Source: Haloarculaceae archaeon H-GB1-1 (GTDB taxonomy: Archaea > Halobacteriota > Halobacteria > Halobacteriales > Haloarculaceae). From it: a stretch of DNA of 64,000 nt. Both the position numbers and the translations under genes were made by a program. Where the stretch lies: the NCBI GenBank assembly GCA_029688825.1, contig JARUKX010000001.1, positions 182,259 through 246,258 on the forward strand, written 5' to 3'. This document shows, in pieces, positions 11,776-20,047 of this stretch (positions are counted from its first letter, which is position 1; the number at the start of each line of letters is the position of its first letter). The notes below the pieces were generated by a model. That model was not told where the DNA came from. It saw only the letters and a program-made list of their open reading frames with translations, and made no database searches.

Positions 11776-12708
11776 ATGCAAGCGACGCGCGAACGAGTCC
11801 TGGCGGCGCTGGACGAGGGACCGGTCACCGGTCCCGACCTCGCCGACCGGCTCGACGTCTCCCGCTCGGCGGTCTGGAAACACGTCGAGGCCCTCCGCGA
11901 GGCCGGGTTCGGCATCGACAGTACGGACGACGGGTACGTCCTGTCCTCGGTCCCGGAGTTCGGCGGCCCCGCCGTCGAGTACGGCCTCGACGCACCCTTC
12001 GAGGTCGAGTATCACGACAGCATCCCGAGCACGAACGCCCGAGGGAGAGAACTTGCGACGGCCGGCGAGTCGGACGTGGTCGTCCTCGCCGACGAGCAGA
12101 CTGGCGGGCGGGGACGATTGGACCGCGAGTGGGACTCTCCGAGCGGCGGCGTCTGGCTGAGCCTCGTGCTTCGACCCGACCTGCCGCCGACGCAGATTCC
12201 GGTCTACACCCTGGCTGCGGCCGTTTCGGTCGCCACCGCGGCTCGAGAAGCGGGCGTCGACGCGACCATCAAGTGGCCCAACGACGTCCTCGTCGAGACC
12301 GCGGCGGGCGACCGAAAGCTCTGCGGTATCCTGACGGAGATGGAGGGCGAGGCCGACCGCGTCTCCTGGGTCGTCGTCGGCATCGGCGTGAACGTCAACG
12401 TCGCCAGCGAGGAGCTTCCGCCGGAGGGGACGAGCGTCCAGGAGCAAGTGGGTGCCGTCGATCGGCGGGCGTTCACCCAGCGACTGCTGGAGACGTTCGA
12501 CGACCTGCGAGCCGACCCGCACGGCGTCCTCGACGAGTGGCGGGCGTACGCGGGCACGCTCGGCAAGCAGGTACGGGTCGAGACGCCGGGCGGCGCTGTC
12601 GAAGGAGAGGCAGTGGACGTGGAGTTCCCGGGCACGCTCCTCGTCGAGACCGAGGACGGAATCGTCCGCGTGACCGCGGGCGACTGCGAACACCTCCGTC
12701 CGGCCTAA
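11776..12708 (+). CDS. birA: Biotin--[acetyl-CoA-carboxylase] ligase with N-terminal HTH
   Basis: Attaches biotin to the carrier lysine of PccA. 310 aa: a winged-HTH domain (residues about 5-60, with DLADRLDVSRSAVWKHVEAL), then the BPL catalytic domain with STNARGRELA, the biotinyl-AMP loop GGRGRLDREW, and KWPNDV. The HTH suggests BirA-like regulation of biotin genes, but no operator was identified. A TATA-like TCTTTATTCC lies about 28 nt before the ATG. Its stop overlaps the stop of the convergent UspA gene by four bases. Confidence 0.92.
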   Translation: MQATRERVLAALDEGPVTGPDLADRLDVSRSAVWKHVEALREAGFGIDSTDDGYVLSSVPEFGGPAVEYGLDAPFEVEYHDSIPSTNARGRELATAGESDVVVLADEQTGGRGRLDREWDSPSGGVWLSLVLRPDLPPTQIPVYTLAAAVSVATAAREAGVDATIKWPNDVLVETAAGDRKLCGILTEMEGEADRVSWVVVGIGVNVNVASEELPPEGTSVQEQVGAVDRRAFTQRLLETFDDLRADPHGVLDEWRAYAGTLGKQVRVETPGGAVEGEAVDVEFPGTLLVETEDGIVRVTAGDCEHLRPA

Positions 12709-13163
12709 GTGGCGTCCTCGTCGGGCGGCGAGACCCGAACCGTGAGGACCGGGACCGACGAGCGACGAATCACGCGTTCAGCGACGCTCCCGAGCAGCAG
12801 TCTGTCGATGCCGCCGCGACCGTGGGTCCCCATCACGATGACGTCACACCCGTTCTCGACGGCGTAGCTGGTGATCTCACTGGCAGGCGACCCCTCGACG
12901 ACGTCCGTCTCGACGGTCACCTCCTCACCCATGCTGGCACGCGCCTCGTCCATCGCGGTTTCGCCCTCCTCGCGGAGCATCGACCGAATCGTGTCGTAGG
13001 ACGTCTCCATCGGCAGGTCAGTGAACGCCGACGCGTCGATGACGTAGAGCGCCACGACGGTCGCGTCGTGGATGCGAGCGAGGTCTCTCGCGTGGTCCAG
13101 GACGGGGTCCATGCTGGCGGATCCGTCGGTCGGGACGAGAATCCTATCGTAGAGGTTTCCCAT
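12705..13163 (-). CDS. Universal stress protein, UspA family
   Basis: 152 aa, a single Usp domain. It opens YDRILVPTDGS and ends with the nucleotide-binding signature MGTHGRGGIDRLLLGSVAERV (Gly-x2-Gly-x9-Gly-Ser type), which places it in the ATP-binding class. The ATG at 13163 gives the normal length; the longer frame to 13253 runs through non-Usp sequence. Convergent with birA, and followed at a short distance by the minus-strand amidohydrolase gene upstream. Confidence 0.9.
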   Translation of the reverse strand: MGNLYDRILVPTDGSASMDPVLDHARDLARIHDATVVALYVIDASAFTDLPMETSYDTIRSMLREEGETAMDEARASMGEEVTVETDVVEGSPASEITSYAVENGCDVIVMGTHGRGGIDRLLLGSVAERVIRRSSVPVLTVRVSPPDEDAT

Positions 13164-13191
13164 GCAAGCGCTTCGCAGGCCGATGGTATAG

Positions 13192-14226
13192 TTATTGGCC
13201 GGCCAGCAGCACGTCGGTGACGTCGTCGACGCCGGCGCGGCGGACCACCGCACGGACGAGGTCCTGCGCGCCCGCGAGGTTGTCGGAGTCGCCGTCGAGG
13301 ACGACGAGGTCGGCGTTCCGCCCCTCCTCGAGGAGGCCGCAGTTCAGCCCGGCGATGTCCGCGCCGGCGACGGTCGCCATCCCCAGGACCTCGCGGGCCG
13401 ACAGCGAGGAGAGCTTCGCCGCGAACTCCATCTCTCTGAACATCGACGGGCTGTTGAGCATGACGTTGTCCGTCCCGAGCGCGACCGTCGTCCGCTCGGC
13501 GAGGTCGGCCATGGGCGCGACGCCCGCGTCCGTCACGAGGTTCGAGCGCGGACAGACGACGATGGGGATCTCACTGTCCTCGACGCGGTCGAGATGCAGC
13601 GGTTCGGGATGGACCATGTGGACCAGGAAGTCCGGGTCGAGGTCGAGCGCGGGGTTGACGTCCGTGCTGTCGCGCTCGCCGGCGTGGATGCCGAACAGCT
13701 TCCCCTCCCGGCGCGTCGCGTTCCGCTCGTAGTCGAAGTCGTCGTCGCGCGCCCCGCTCGCACCGAATCCGTCGCTGATCTCCATCGCATCGGTGGTCTC
13801 GCGTCCGAGGACGACCGGCTCGATAGCCATGCCGTCGCTGGCGTCGCGGATGACCTGCACGCCGTCGACGCCACCCTCACGGAACTCGATGCACGCCGCG
13901 GTGCCGCTGCGCTCCATGAACGAGAGCGAGCGTCGCATCGCGGCGACCTTCTCCTCGTGGCTCGCCGCTCGGAGCAACCGATGTTTGAGGCCATCCGGCG
14001 GGGCGACGAGGTCGTCGAGGCTCAGCCCCGCGCCGGCCTCCTTCGCGATGGAGTCACCCATGTGCGTGTGGGCGTTCACGAACGCCGGGATGACTATCGC
14101 GTCGCTGTCCGTCTCCGTCTCCTCGATGCCCGCGATCTCGCCGTCTTCGACGACGACCCGCCCCTCGGTCGGCTCGAAGTCGCGACCGACCAGCAGTGTC
14201 CCCTCGATGTGTGTCTCCTCGCTCAT
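13192..14226 (-). CDS. Amidohydrolase superfamily protein (aminohydrolase-like)
   Basis: 344 aa TIM-barrel metal hydrolase. NAHTHMGDS carries the first two metal His, HMVHPE the later His region, and GTDNVMLNSP the metal Asp. A short composite beta-sandwich made of both ends (MSEETHIEGTLLVG... and NADLVVLDGD) is typical of cytosine-deaminase-like and chlorohydrolase relatives. The substrate is unknown. The ATG at 14226 overlaps the stop of the HD-domain gene by four bases (ATGA), so the two are co-translated. Confidence 0.85.
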   Translation of the reverse strand: MSEETHIEGTLLVGRDFEPTEGRVVVEDGEIAGIEETETDSDAIVIPAFVNAHTHMGDSIAKEAGAGLSLDDLVAPPDGLKHRLLRAASHEEKVAAMRRSLSFMERSGTAACIEFREGGVDGVQVIRDASDGMAIEPVVLGRETTDAMEISDGFGASGARDDDFDYERNATRREGKLFGIHAGERDSTDVNPALDLDPDFLVHMVHPEPLHLDRVEDSEIPIVVCPRSNLVTDAGVAPMADLAERTTVALGTDNVMLNSPSMFREMEFAAKLSSLSAREVLGMATVAGADIAGLNCGLLEEGRNADLVVLDGDSDNLAGAQDLVRAVVRRAGVDDVTDVLLAGQ

Positions 14227-15449
14227 GTCTCGAACTCGTCGAGCGTAGCGTGTATCCCCGGACGGGTATCTCTTACGAGCGTGTCCTCGAGATCGAGCCC
14301 GAGCGTTCGGATGGCTGCGTTCCCGACGCGCTCGGAGACGTCCTCGGGTGCGTACACGCCCAATCGCCACTGGTCGCGCTGAGCGGTCCGCAGGGCCTTC
14401 ACGAGCGTCGACTGGTCGCCCAGCCGCCGAGCCTCCCCGTTGACCAGGACGCGGCTGCTCGACTCTCGCATCGTCGGGCGACCCGGCACGTCGATGATGA
14501 CCCGTCGCGGGTCGACGCTCGCCTCCTCGGCGATCGTCCGCTCGTGGCTCCGTATCTCCTCGTGGCCTGCATCGAGAAGATCCTCGGGCACGGCGTCCAT
14601 CTCCGCCCAGACGGCGCGTTTGTACAGCCGTCGGTGGCTGAGTCGGTCGGCGATGTCCGTCGTCGCCTCGCTTGCTCGCAACGCGACGAGCACGTCGTGG
14701 TCGTCCATCCGTCGCAGTTCCGCCGGCGTCACGTCGGCCGTCCCGAGCAGGCGCTCGACGCCGCGTCTCAGCATCGACTTGGCGATGCGGGCGACGTGGT
14801 GGTTGTACACCGTCGGATTCATCAGCGCCCGCGCGAGCAGCAGGCTCTCGGCAGTCTGGACGTTGCCCTCGTCGAGCACGAGCTCGCCGTCCACGAACCG
14901 AAGTTCACGCACGAGGCGCTCGTGGTCGATGGTGCCGTACGGCACGCCAGTGTGGTGGGCGTCACGGACCAGATAGTCCATCCGGTCGACGTCGAGTTCG
15001 CCGGAGACGACCTGCCCGAGTTGGCCCTCGCCGGCGATGAGTGCCGCGACGGCGTCGGGGTTGATGCCGTGCTCGGAGAGGACGCGCGCCACCGGACCGC
15101 TCCCGATGAGTTCCGCGACGTCGTCGTGGTACTTGCCGGTATACCGATGGATGACGGCTTCGAGGTTGTGGCTGTACGGCGAGTGACCGACGTCGTGAAG
15201 GAGGGCGGCGGCGCGGACGCGCTCGGCCTGCTGGCCTTCGATACCGAGGTGGCCCAGCGCCGCGTCGGCGAGGTGGTAGACGCCGAGACTGTGTTCGAAG
15301 CGGGTGTGATTCGCGGAGGGATAGACGAGCGTCGCGGTCCCGAGTTGGCGAACGTGACGAAGTCGCTGGACCGCCGGCGTGTCGAGCAACTCGGCGGCGA
15401 CGCCGGTCACCTCGATGTGGTCGTGGACGCTGTCCTTGATGGTGGTCAT
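14223..15449 (-). CDS. HD-domain phosphohydrolase (dGTPase-like/YwfO type)
   Basis: 408 aa. The HD metal-binding residues are HTRFEHSLGV (His near 50), LLHDVGHSPYSH (His-Asp near 85) and the downstream LDVDRMDYLVRDA (Asp near 150). This is the arrangement of the dNTP triphosphohydrolase/SAMHD1-like group: the opening IKDSVHDHIEV and DTPAVQRLRHVRQLG fit. It may hydrolyse dNTPs or another nucleotide. The four-base overlap with the amidohydrolase gene suggests a shared role in nucleotide or base salvage, which is inference. Confidence 0.88.
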   Translation of the reverse strand: MTTIKDSVHDHIEVTGVAAELLDTPAVQRLRHVRQLGTATLVYPSANHTRFEHSLGVYHLADAALGHLGIEGQQAERVRAAALLHDVGHSPYSHNLEAVIHRYTGKYHDDVAELIGSGPVARVLSEHGINPDAVAALIAGEGQLGQVVSGELDVDRMDYLVRDAHHTGVPYGTIDHERLVRELRFVDGELVLDEGNVQTAESLLLARALMNPTVYNHHVARIAKSMLRRGVERLLGTADVTPAELRRMDDHDVLVALRASEATTDIADRLSHRRLYKRAVWAEMDAVPEDLLDAGHEEIRSHERTIAEEASVDPRRVIIDVPGRPTMRESSSRVLVNGEARRLGDQSTLVKALRTAQRDQWRLGVYAPEDVSERVGNAAIRTLGLDLEDTLVRDTRPGIHATLDEFET

Positions 15450-15537
15450 CGCCGAGGTGTTGGTCCGCCCGCCATATGGATTGTCCGTTCTCGGCGGTAC
15501 TCACGACGAGAACCATGAGACTGGTCGATGACGGCAG

Positions 15538-16095
15538 TCACTCGAAGCGTGCCAGACGCGCGAGAAAGTCCGCTTCCAGGTCCGCCTCGGCTTCCGGCCC
15601 GTCGGCGGCCGCGAGCGGCACGCGTCCCATCTCGGACACTGTTTCGAGTGCCGTCGACGGGTCGTACCCGCGGCCGTGAACCAGCCAGGCGGCGAGCACC
15701 TGGCCGGTCCGGCCGAGCCCCGCCAGCGCGTGGACGACGACCCGCTGGTCGGCAGCGTCGGAGTCCTCGAGGAACCCGAGGATCCGTTGTAGCGTCGCCT
15801 CACTGACGAGCGACTGGTCGGGGATCGGTTCGTGACAGACGTTCTCCTCGCCGAACGTGGCAACGTATCGACCGGCGTTCCCCTCACCACGCTCCAGGGC
15901 CTCGCCGGGAAGGAGACAGCAGACTCGCTCGACGCCACGTGACTGGACGAATCCGAGCCAGTCGTCGAGTGCGTCCTCGTTCGACGCGGCCGTGTGCCAG
16001 CCGGGGGCACAGGCTCCGAAAACGGTAGACTCTCCGGGCGCAGCGGGCGCAAATCGATGGGCATCCGCGCTCGGTCGTTCGAACCGGGAGGGCAT
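15538..16095 (-). CDS. Dual-specificity-phosphatase-fold protein lacking the catalytic Cys
   Basis: 185 aa. The region 119-131 reads VVVHALAGLGRTG, which is the P-loop HCxxGxxRTG of protein-tyrosine/dual-specificity phosphatases, but the catalytic Cys is Ala123 (codon GCG); Arg129 and the following Thr-Gly are kept. The rest fits the fold: a general-acid-loop candidate near EPIPDQS and a helix after the P-loop. It should bind phosphate without turning over, so it may be a phospho-binding pseudophosphatase. The ATG at 16095 is preferred to an upstream in-frame start at 16170. Confidence 0.75.
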   Translation of the reverse strand: MPSRFERPSADAHRFAPAAPGESTVFGACAPGWHTAASNEDALDDWLGFVQSRGVERVCCLLPGEALERGEGNAGRYVATFGEENVCHEPIPDQSLVSEATLQRILGFLEDSDAADQRVVVHALAGLGRTGQVLAAWLVHGRGYDPSTALETVSEMGRVPLAAADGPEAEADLEADFLARLARFE

Positions 16096-16290
16096 TGTTC
16101 GGTCCTGGCGGTGGGCGGTAATAGGTGTGTGGCTCTGTTTCTCAGAATAAACAATGAGAACGAAGTTCATCGCTGATAACGACGATCTAAACGATACGTA
16201 ATCGACTCATCGCTGATATTCAGCTGGCAACAGATCGCCGCCGTGGACCAGTCACAAGCGTTTATACCCTCACTCTCCGCACACGCGGGC

Positions 16291-17280
16291 ATGGTCACGT
16301 TTCTTTCCGGGGGTACCGGGACCCCGAAGCTTCTCGCCGGCGCGGACGCGGTCTTCGACCCGGGCGATACGACCGTCGTCGCGAACACGGGCGACGACGT
16401 CGAACTTGGCGGCCTGCTCGTCTGTCCCGACCTCGACACCGTGCTGTTCCTCGGCGGCGACGAACTCGACGAGGAGACGTGGTGGGGCATCGACGGCGAC
16501 ACCAGCGAGACCCACGACGAACTCCGACTCCTCTCTGTAGAATCCGGGTTCCCAGTCGAACCGCGATACCTCCCCGACGACCGTCAGACCGCGGGCCGCC
16601 GGCTGGCCAACTGGCGACGATTCTCCGCCGTCGGCGAGTTCATGCACATCGGCGACCGCGACCGCGCCGTCCACCTGTATCGGTCGAGCCTGCTCGACGA
16701 GGGCCGGTCGCTGTCCGATGTGACCGCGCGACTGTGCGCCGGGTTCGACGTCCCGTGGACCGTCCTGCCGATGAGCGACGACCCCGTCGCCACCATCGTC
16801 CACACCGAAGACGGCCCGATGCACTTCCAGGAGTTCTGGATCGGCCACGACGGCGAGCCCGCCATCGAGTCGGTCGAGTTTCGAGGGGCTGTCGACGCGT
16901 CGCCGGCCGATTCGGTCCGCGACGCGCTCACCGACCCCGTCGTCGTCGGGCCGTCGAACCCCATCACGAGCATCGGGCCGATGCTCGCACTCGACGGCGT
17001 CCGCGACGCGCTCGCGGACACGCCCGTCGTGGTCGTGTCACCGTTCGTCGAGGACGAGGTGTTCTCCGGCCCCGCCGGGGAACTGATGCAGGCCGAGGGC
17101 TACGACCCGAGCACCGCGGGCGTCGCCGAGGCGTACCCCTTCGCCGACGCGTTCGTCCTCGACACCCACGATGATACCGACCTCGACCGACCGGTCGTCC
17201 GGACGGACACACGGATGGACGACGACGAAGACGCCGCGCGGGTCGCGAATGCCGTCGCGGAGGCACTGGAGGGAGGCTGA
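16291..17280 (+). CDS. cofD: 2-phospho-L-lactate transferase (coenzyme F420 biosynthesis)
   Basis: Joins the 2-phospholactate moiety to the deazaflavin Fo to make F420-0. 329 aa. The N-terminal nucleotide-binding [12 protein letters not shown] and [14 protein letters not shown] motifs are diagnostic, with [16 protein letters not shown] and [13 protein letters not shown] further on. The start is the ATG at 16291, where the conserved strand VTFLSGGTG begins. The stop overlaps the next start (TGATG). The F420 product would serve the LLM oxidoreductase at 53.96 kb. Confidence 0.93.
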   Translation: MVTFLSGGTGTPKLLAGADAVFDPGDTTVVANTGDDVELGGLLVCPDLDTVLFLGGDELDEETWWGIDGDTSETHDELRLLSVESGFPVEPRYLPDDRQTAGRRLANWRRFSAVGEFMHIGDRDRAVHLYRSSLLDEGRSLSDVTARLCAGFDVPWTVLPMSDDPVATIVHTEDGPMHFQEFWIGHDGEPAIESVEFRGAVDASPADSVRDALTDPVVVGPSNPITSIGPMLALDGVRDALADTPVVVVSPFVEDEVFSGPAGELMQAEGYDPSTAGVAEAYPFADAFVLDTHDDTDLDRPVVRTDTRMDDDEDAARVANAVAEALEGG

Positions 17281-18041
17281 TGTTCGAGCCCCGCCTCGCG
17301 CTCGCGAGTCTCAGCGGGGAGTCCGACGCGGCGTGGGCCAGCACCGTCGCCGAGTACGTCGGGGCCGCCTTCCTCGGCGGTATCGCGCTGGACGAGCCGA
17401 CGAGGGAAGCGGCGCGGGAACTCGTCGACCGCGACCGGACGGAGTTCCTTCCAGCGGACCCCGTCTCCTTCGTGGACGAACAGCTCCGTGCGCTCTCCGA
17501 GACGCCACTCCAACCGGGGTTCAACGTCAGGACGGCCGCGCTCGACCCCCTCAGAGACGCGGCAGCGGTGTGCGCCCGGCACGACGCGCTCGTCGAGATA
17601 AACGCCCACTGCCGGCAAGACGAGATGTGCGACGTTGGGGCTGGACAATCGCTGCTACGAGAGCCGGACCGACTCCGCCGACAGGTCCGCACTGCTGCCG
17701 AGACCGACGCACGCGTCAGCGTCAAAGTGCGGACCGAGGTTCCCGGCGTCGACCTCCCCGCGGTCGCGACGACCATAGACCGGGCTGGCGCGGACGTCGT
17801 CCACGTGGACGCGATGGACTCCGAATCCCTCGTCGCGGACGTCGCCGATGCGACCGACCTGTTCGTCGTCGCGAACAACGGCGTCCGCGACCGTGAGACT
17901 GTCCGGGAGTACTTCGAGTACGGTGCCGACGCCGTGAGCGTGGGTCGGCCCAGCGACGACCCCGTCGTCCTCGACCGCATCCGTCGCGCCGTCGACGAGT
18001 GGTTCGAGACCGCTGCGAGCGGAGTCGAGCGAGACGATTGA
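17280..18041 (+). CDS. tRNA-dihydrouridine-synthase-like TIM-barrel protein
   Basis: 253 aa, shorter than bacterial Dus. Features are FNVRTA, EINAHCRQDEMCDVGAGQSL (the region where Dus has NxGCP and GAGxxLL), VSVKVRTEVPG (phosphate/FMN strand), VVHVDAMDS and VANNGVRDR, ending GADAVSVGRPS. All fit an FMN-binding Dus-like barrel. Whether it modifies tRNA or is an archaeal relative with another role is open. It starts one base inside the cofD stop, so expression is coupled. Confidence 0.75.
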   Translation: MFEPRLALASLSGESDAAWASTVAEYVGAAFLGGIALDEPTREAARELVDRDRTEFLPADPVSFVDEQLRALSETPLQPGFNVRTAALDPLRDAAAVCARHDALVEINAHCRQDEMCDVGAGQSLLREPDRLRRQVRTAAETDARVSVKVRTEVPGVDLPAVATTIDRAGADVVHVDAMDSESLVADVADATDLFVVANNGVRDRETVREYFEYGADAVSVGRPSDDPVVLDRIRRAVDEWFETAASGVERDD

Positions 18042-18093
18042 GGCGTTCCGACGATTCGAACCCTTTTTGAAGCCGACGAGATAACGGACGCGC

Positions 18094-18282
18094 ATGGCAA
18101 TCAAACCCGCGTACGTCAAGAAGACCGCGAAGCTCCTGATGGAGAAGTACCCCGAAGCCTTCGGCGCCGACTTCGAGCACAACAAGGACGTCGTGTCCGA
18201 GGTCACGAACATCGAATCGAAGGGCGTTCGGAACCGAATCGCCGGCTACGTCACGAGCAAGCACGGTCGCGCCGCCCAGTAA
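18094..18282 (+). CDS. rps17e: 30S ribosomal protein S17e
   Basis: 62 aa archaeal/eukaryotic-type small-subunit protein. IKPAYVKKTAKLLMEKYP and IESKGVRNRIAGYVT are diagnostic. It is a normal length for archaeal S17e. The promoter is probably the T-rich CCCTTTTTGAAG about 30 nt upstream. It sits just before asd, an arrangement I associate with haloarchaea. Confidence 0.95.
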   Translation: MAIKPAYVKKTAKLLMEKYPEAFGADFEHNKDVVSEVTNIESKGVRNRIAGYVTSKHGRAAQ

Positions 18283-18402
18283 CGGATTCTCGCTCTCTCT
18301 ACGCTCGACGGCCCTGGAGCGACGGCTCTCTCCGTCGTGGTCGCTTCCTACGTCGGTCGGACCCAAAACGGTTTTGCGTGGGGGGTGCCGTAGGTCCGCA
18401 CA

Positions 18403-19440
18403 ATGTCTGTCAACGTTGGCATCCTTGGCGCAACGGGGGCCGTGGGACAGCGGCTCATCCAGTACATCGAGCCGCACCCTGACTTCGAACTGACTGCACT
18501 GACCGCGAGCGAATCCAGCGCGGGCAAGTCCTACCGCGAGGCCGCGAAGTGGCGCGTCAACACGCCCATCCCCGACTCCGTCGCCGATATGACGGTCGTG
18601 GCGACGGACCCTGACGAGGTCTCTTCCGACGTCGATCTCCTGTTCTCGTCGCTGCCGTCCAGCGTCGGTGCCGAGGTCGAACCGAAGTTCGTCGAAGACG
18701 GCTTCGTCGTCTCCTCGAACTCCTCGAACGCGCGCGAGGACGCCGACGTACCGCTCGTCATCCCCGAGGTCAACAGCGACCACCTCGGCCTGCTGGAGGT
18801 CCAGCGCGAGGAGCGCGGCTGGGACGGCGCGCTGCTGAAGAACCCGAACTGCTCGACCATCACGATGGTGCCGCCGCTGGCGGCGCTCGACGAGGCGTTC
18901 GGCCTGGAGAGCGTCACCGTCTCGACGCTGCAGGCCGTCTCCGGTGCGGGCTACTCCGGCGTCTCCTCGATGGAGATCATCGACAACGCCCTCCCGCACA
19001 TCGGCGGCGAGGAGCAGAAGATGGAGAGCGAGTCCCGGAAACTCCTCGGCGAGTTCGACGGTGCCGAGGTCCAGTACCACAGTGCTGACGTCGCCGCCTC
19101 GTGTAACCGCATCTCGACCATCGACGGCCACCTGGAGAACGTCTGGGTCGACACGGCCGAGGAGATCACCGCAGAGGCGGCCGCCGAGGAGATGGCGGCG
19201 TACCCGTCGATCGACCTGCCGAACTCTCCCGACCAGCTCATCCACGTCTTCGACGACCCCGAGCGTCCCCAGCCCCGCCTCGACCGCATGCGCGGCAACG
19301 GCATGGCCATCTCGACCGGCGGCTTCCGAGAGACGACCGACGGCGTCCAGTTCAACTGCCTCGCACACAACACCATGCGCGGCGCAGCCGGCGCGTCCGT
19401 CCTGAACGGCGAGCTCCTGCTCGAGAACGGCTACCTCTAA
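18403..19440 (+). CDS. asd: Aspartate-semialdehyde dehydrogenase
   Basis: Reduces aspartyl phosphate to the semialdehyde for threonine, methionine and lysine synthesis. 345 aa. The NADP-binding GATGAVGQRLIQYI is at residues 8-21, the catalytic Cys is in KNPNCSTITMVPPL near 150, and GAGYSGVSSMEI and a C-terminal RMRGNGMAIS follow. It matches the archaeal/fungal class of ASADH. It is separated from rps17e by 120 bases containing a TATA-like stretch (aaaacggttttgcg). Confidence 0.94.
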   Translation: MSVNVGILGATGAVGQRLIQYIEPHPDFELTALTASESSAGKSYREAAKWRVNTPIPDSVADMTVVATDPDEVSSDVDLLFSSLPSSVGAEVEPKFVEDGFVVSSNSSNAREDADVPLVIPEVNSDHLGLLEVQREERGWDGALLKNPNCSTITMVPPLAALDEAFGLESVTVSTLQAVSGAGYSGVSSMEIIDNALPHIGGEEQKMESESRKLLGEFDGAEVQYHSADVAASCNRISTIDGHLENVWVDTAEEITAEAAAEEMAAYPSIDLPNSPDQLIHVFDDPERPQPRLDRMRGNGMAISTGGFRETTDGVQFNCLAHNTMRGAAGASVLNGELLLENGYL

Positions 19441-19513
19441 GGCGCGGTCTCGACGCGTTCGCTCGGACCGCGGACGTCGCGAGCCGAAAGTCGCGATTCG
19501 TCGGCAAATATTT

Positions 19514-19584
19514 CGATGGTTTTTCCCATTCGAGTGCAATTTGAACGGTGTGAACCATCGAAACGAATGAAGTACTATTTAGTA
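19514..19584 (+). promoter_or_regulatory. Promoter and inverted repeat before the receiver-domain gene
   Basis: TATA-like CTATTTAGTA at 19575-19584 is 28 nt before the ATG at 19608. An 8-bp perfect inverted repeat (CGATGGTT at 19514-19521, AACCATCG at 19553-19560) lies upstream with a 31-bp spacer and could bind a regulator. Confidence 0.4.
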
Positions 19585-19607
19585 GGCGGTCTCTTCTGTC
19601 CGGTCGA

Positions 19608-19961
19608 ATGTCGCGTAGACCCACGGTTCTCGTGGTGGACGACGACTGCGGCTGTCGCCGTCTCTACGAGAGGTCGCTCAGCGAGCAGTTCCGCGTCCGG
19701 ACTGCGAGCACCGGTCGGGAGGGGCTGGACCGGCTCGACGAGCAGGTGGCTGTGGTCGTCCTCGACAGGGAGATGCCGGGGCTGTCGGGGGAAGAGGTCC
19801 TCGATCGGATCAAGGAGGGTCCCTACGACCCGCATGTCGTCGTCGCGAGCAGCCTGCCGCCGACGGGAATCGACCGAGACGCAACGCTTCAGAAACCGTT
19901 CACGCCGTCGGCACTCGTCGAGGCCGTGACCGAACTGGCCAGTCCAGACCAGCGAGTCTGA
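19608..19961 (+). CDS. Single-domain response regulator (receiver)
   Basis: 117 aa with only a CheY-like receiver: the acidic pocket VVDDD at residues 9-13, phospho-acceptor Asp in VVLDREMPG near 54, and the conserved Lys in QKPF near 98. No output domain is present, so it either acts by protein contact or is a shortened HalX-type regulator. No histidine kinase gene is nearby. Separate promoter; about 170 nt after asd. Confidence 0.88.
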   Translation: MSRRPTVLVVDDDCGCRRLYERSLSEQFRVRTASTGREGLDRLDEQVAVVVLDREMPGLSGEEVLDRIKEGPYDPHVVVASSLPPTGIDRDATLQKPFTPSALVEAVTELASPDQRV

Positions 19962-20047
19962 TTCTCGAGCCCGTATGGCGCGCCGGCGAGCCGACTGCTT
20001 GACGATGGAACGACAGGGAATTTAACCCCCGAACGAGGGGTACGTGT

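Noticed and set aside
18040..18070. tRNA T-arm-like GATTCGAACCC
   Set aside because: No acceptor, D or anticodon arms around it, and it is immediately followed by the rps17e promoter T-run.
17722..19539. Long minus-strand frame over the DUS-like gene, rps17e and asd
   Set aside because: Arg- and His-rich shadow translation crossing three real genes; no motif.
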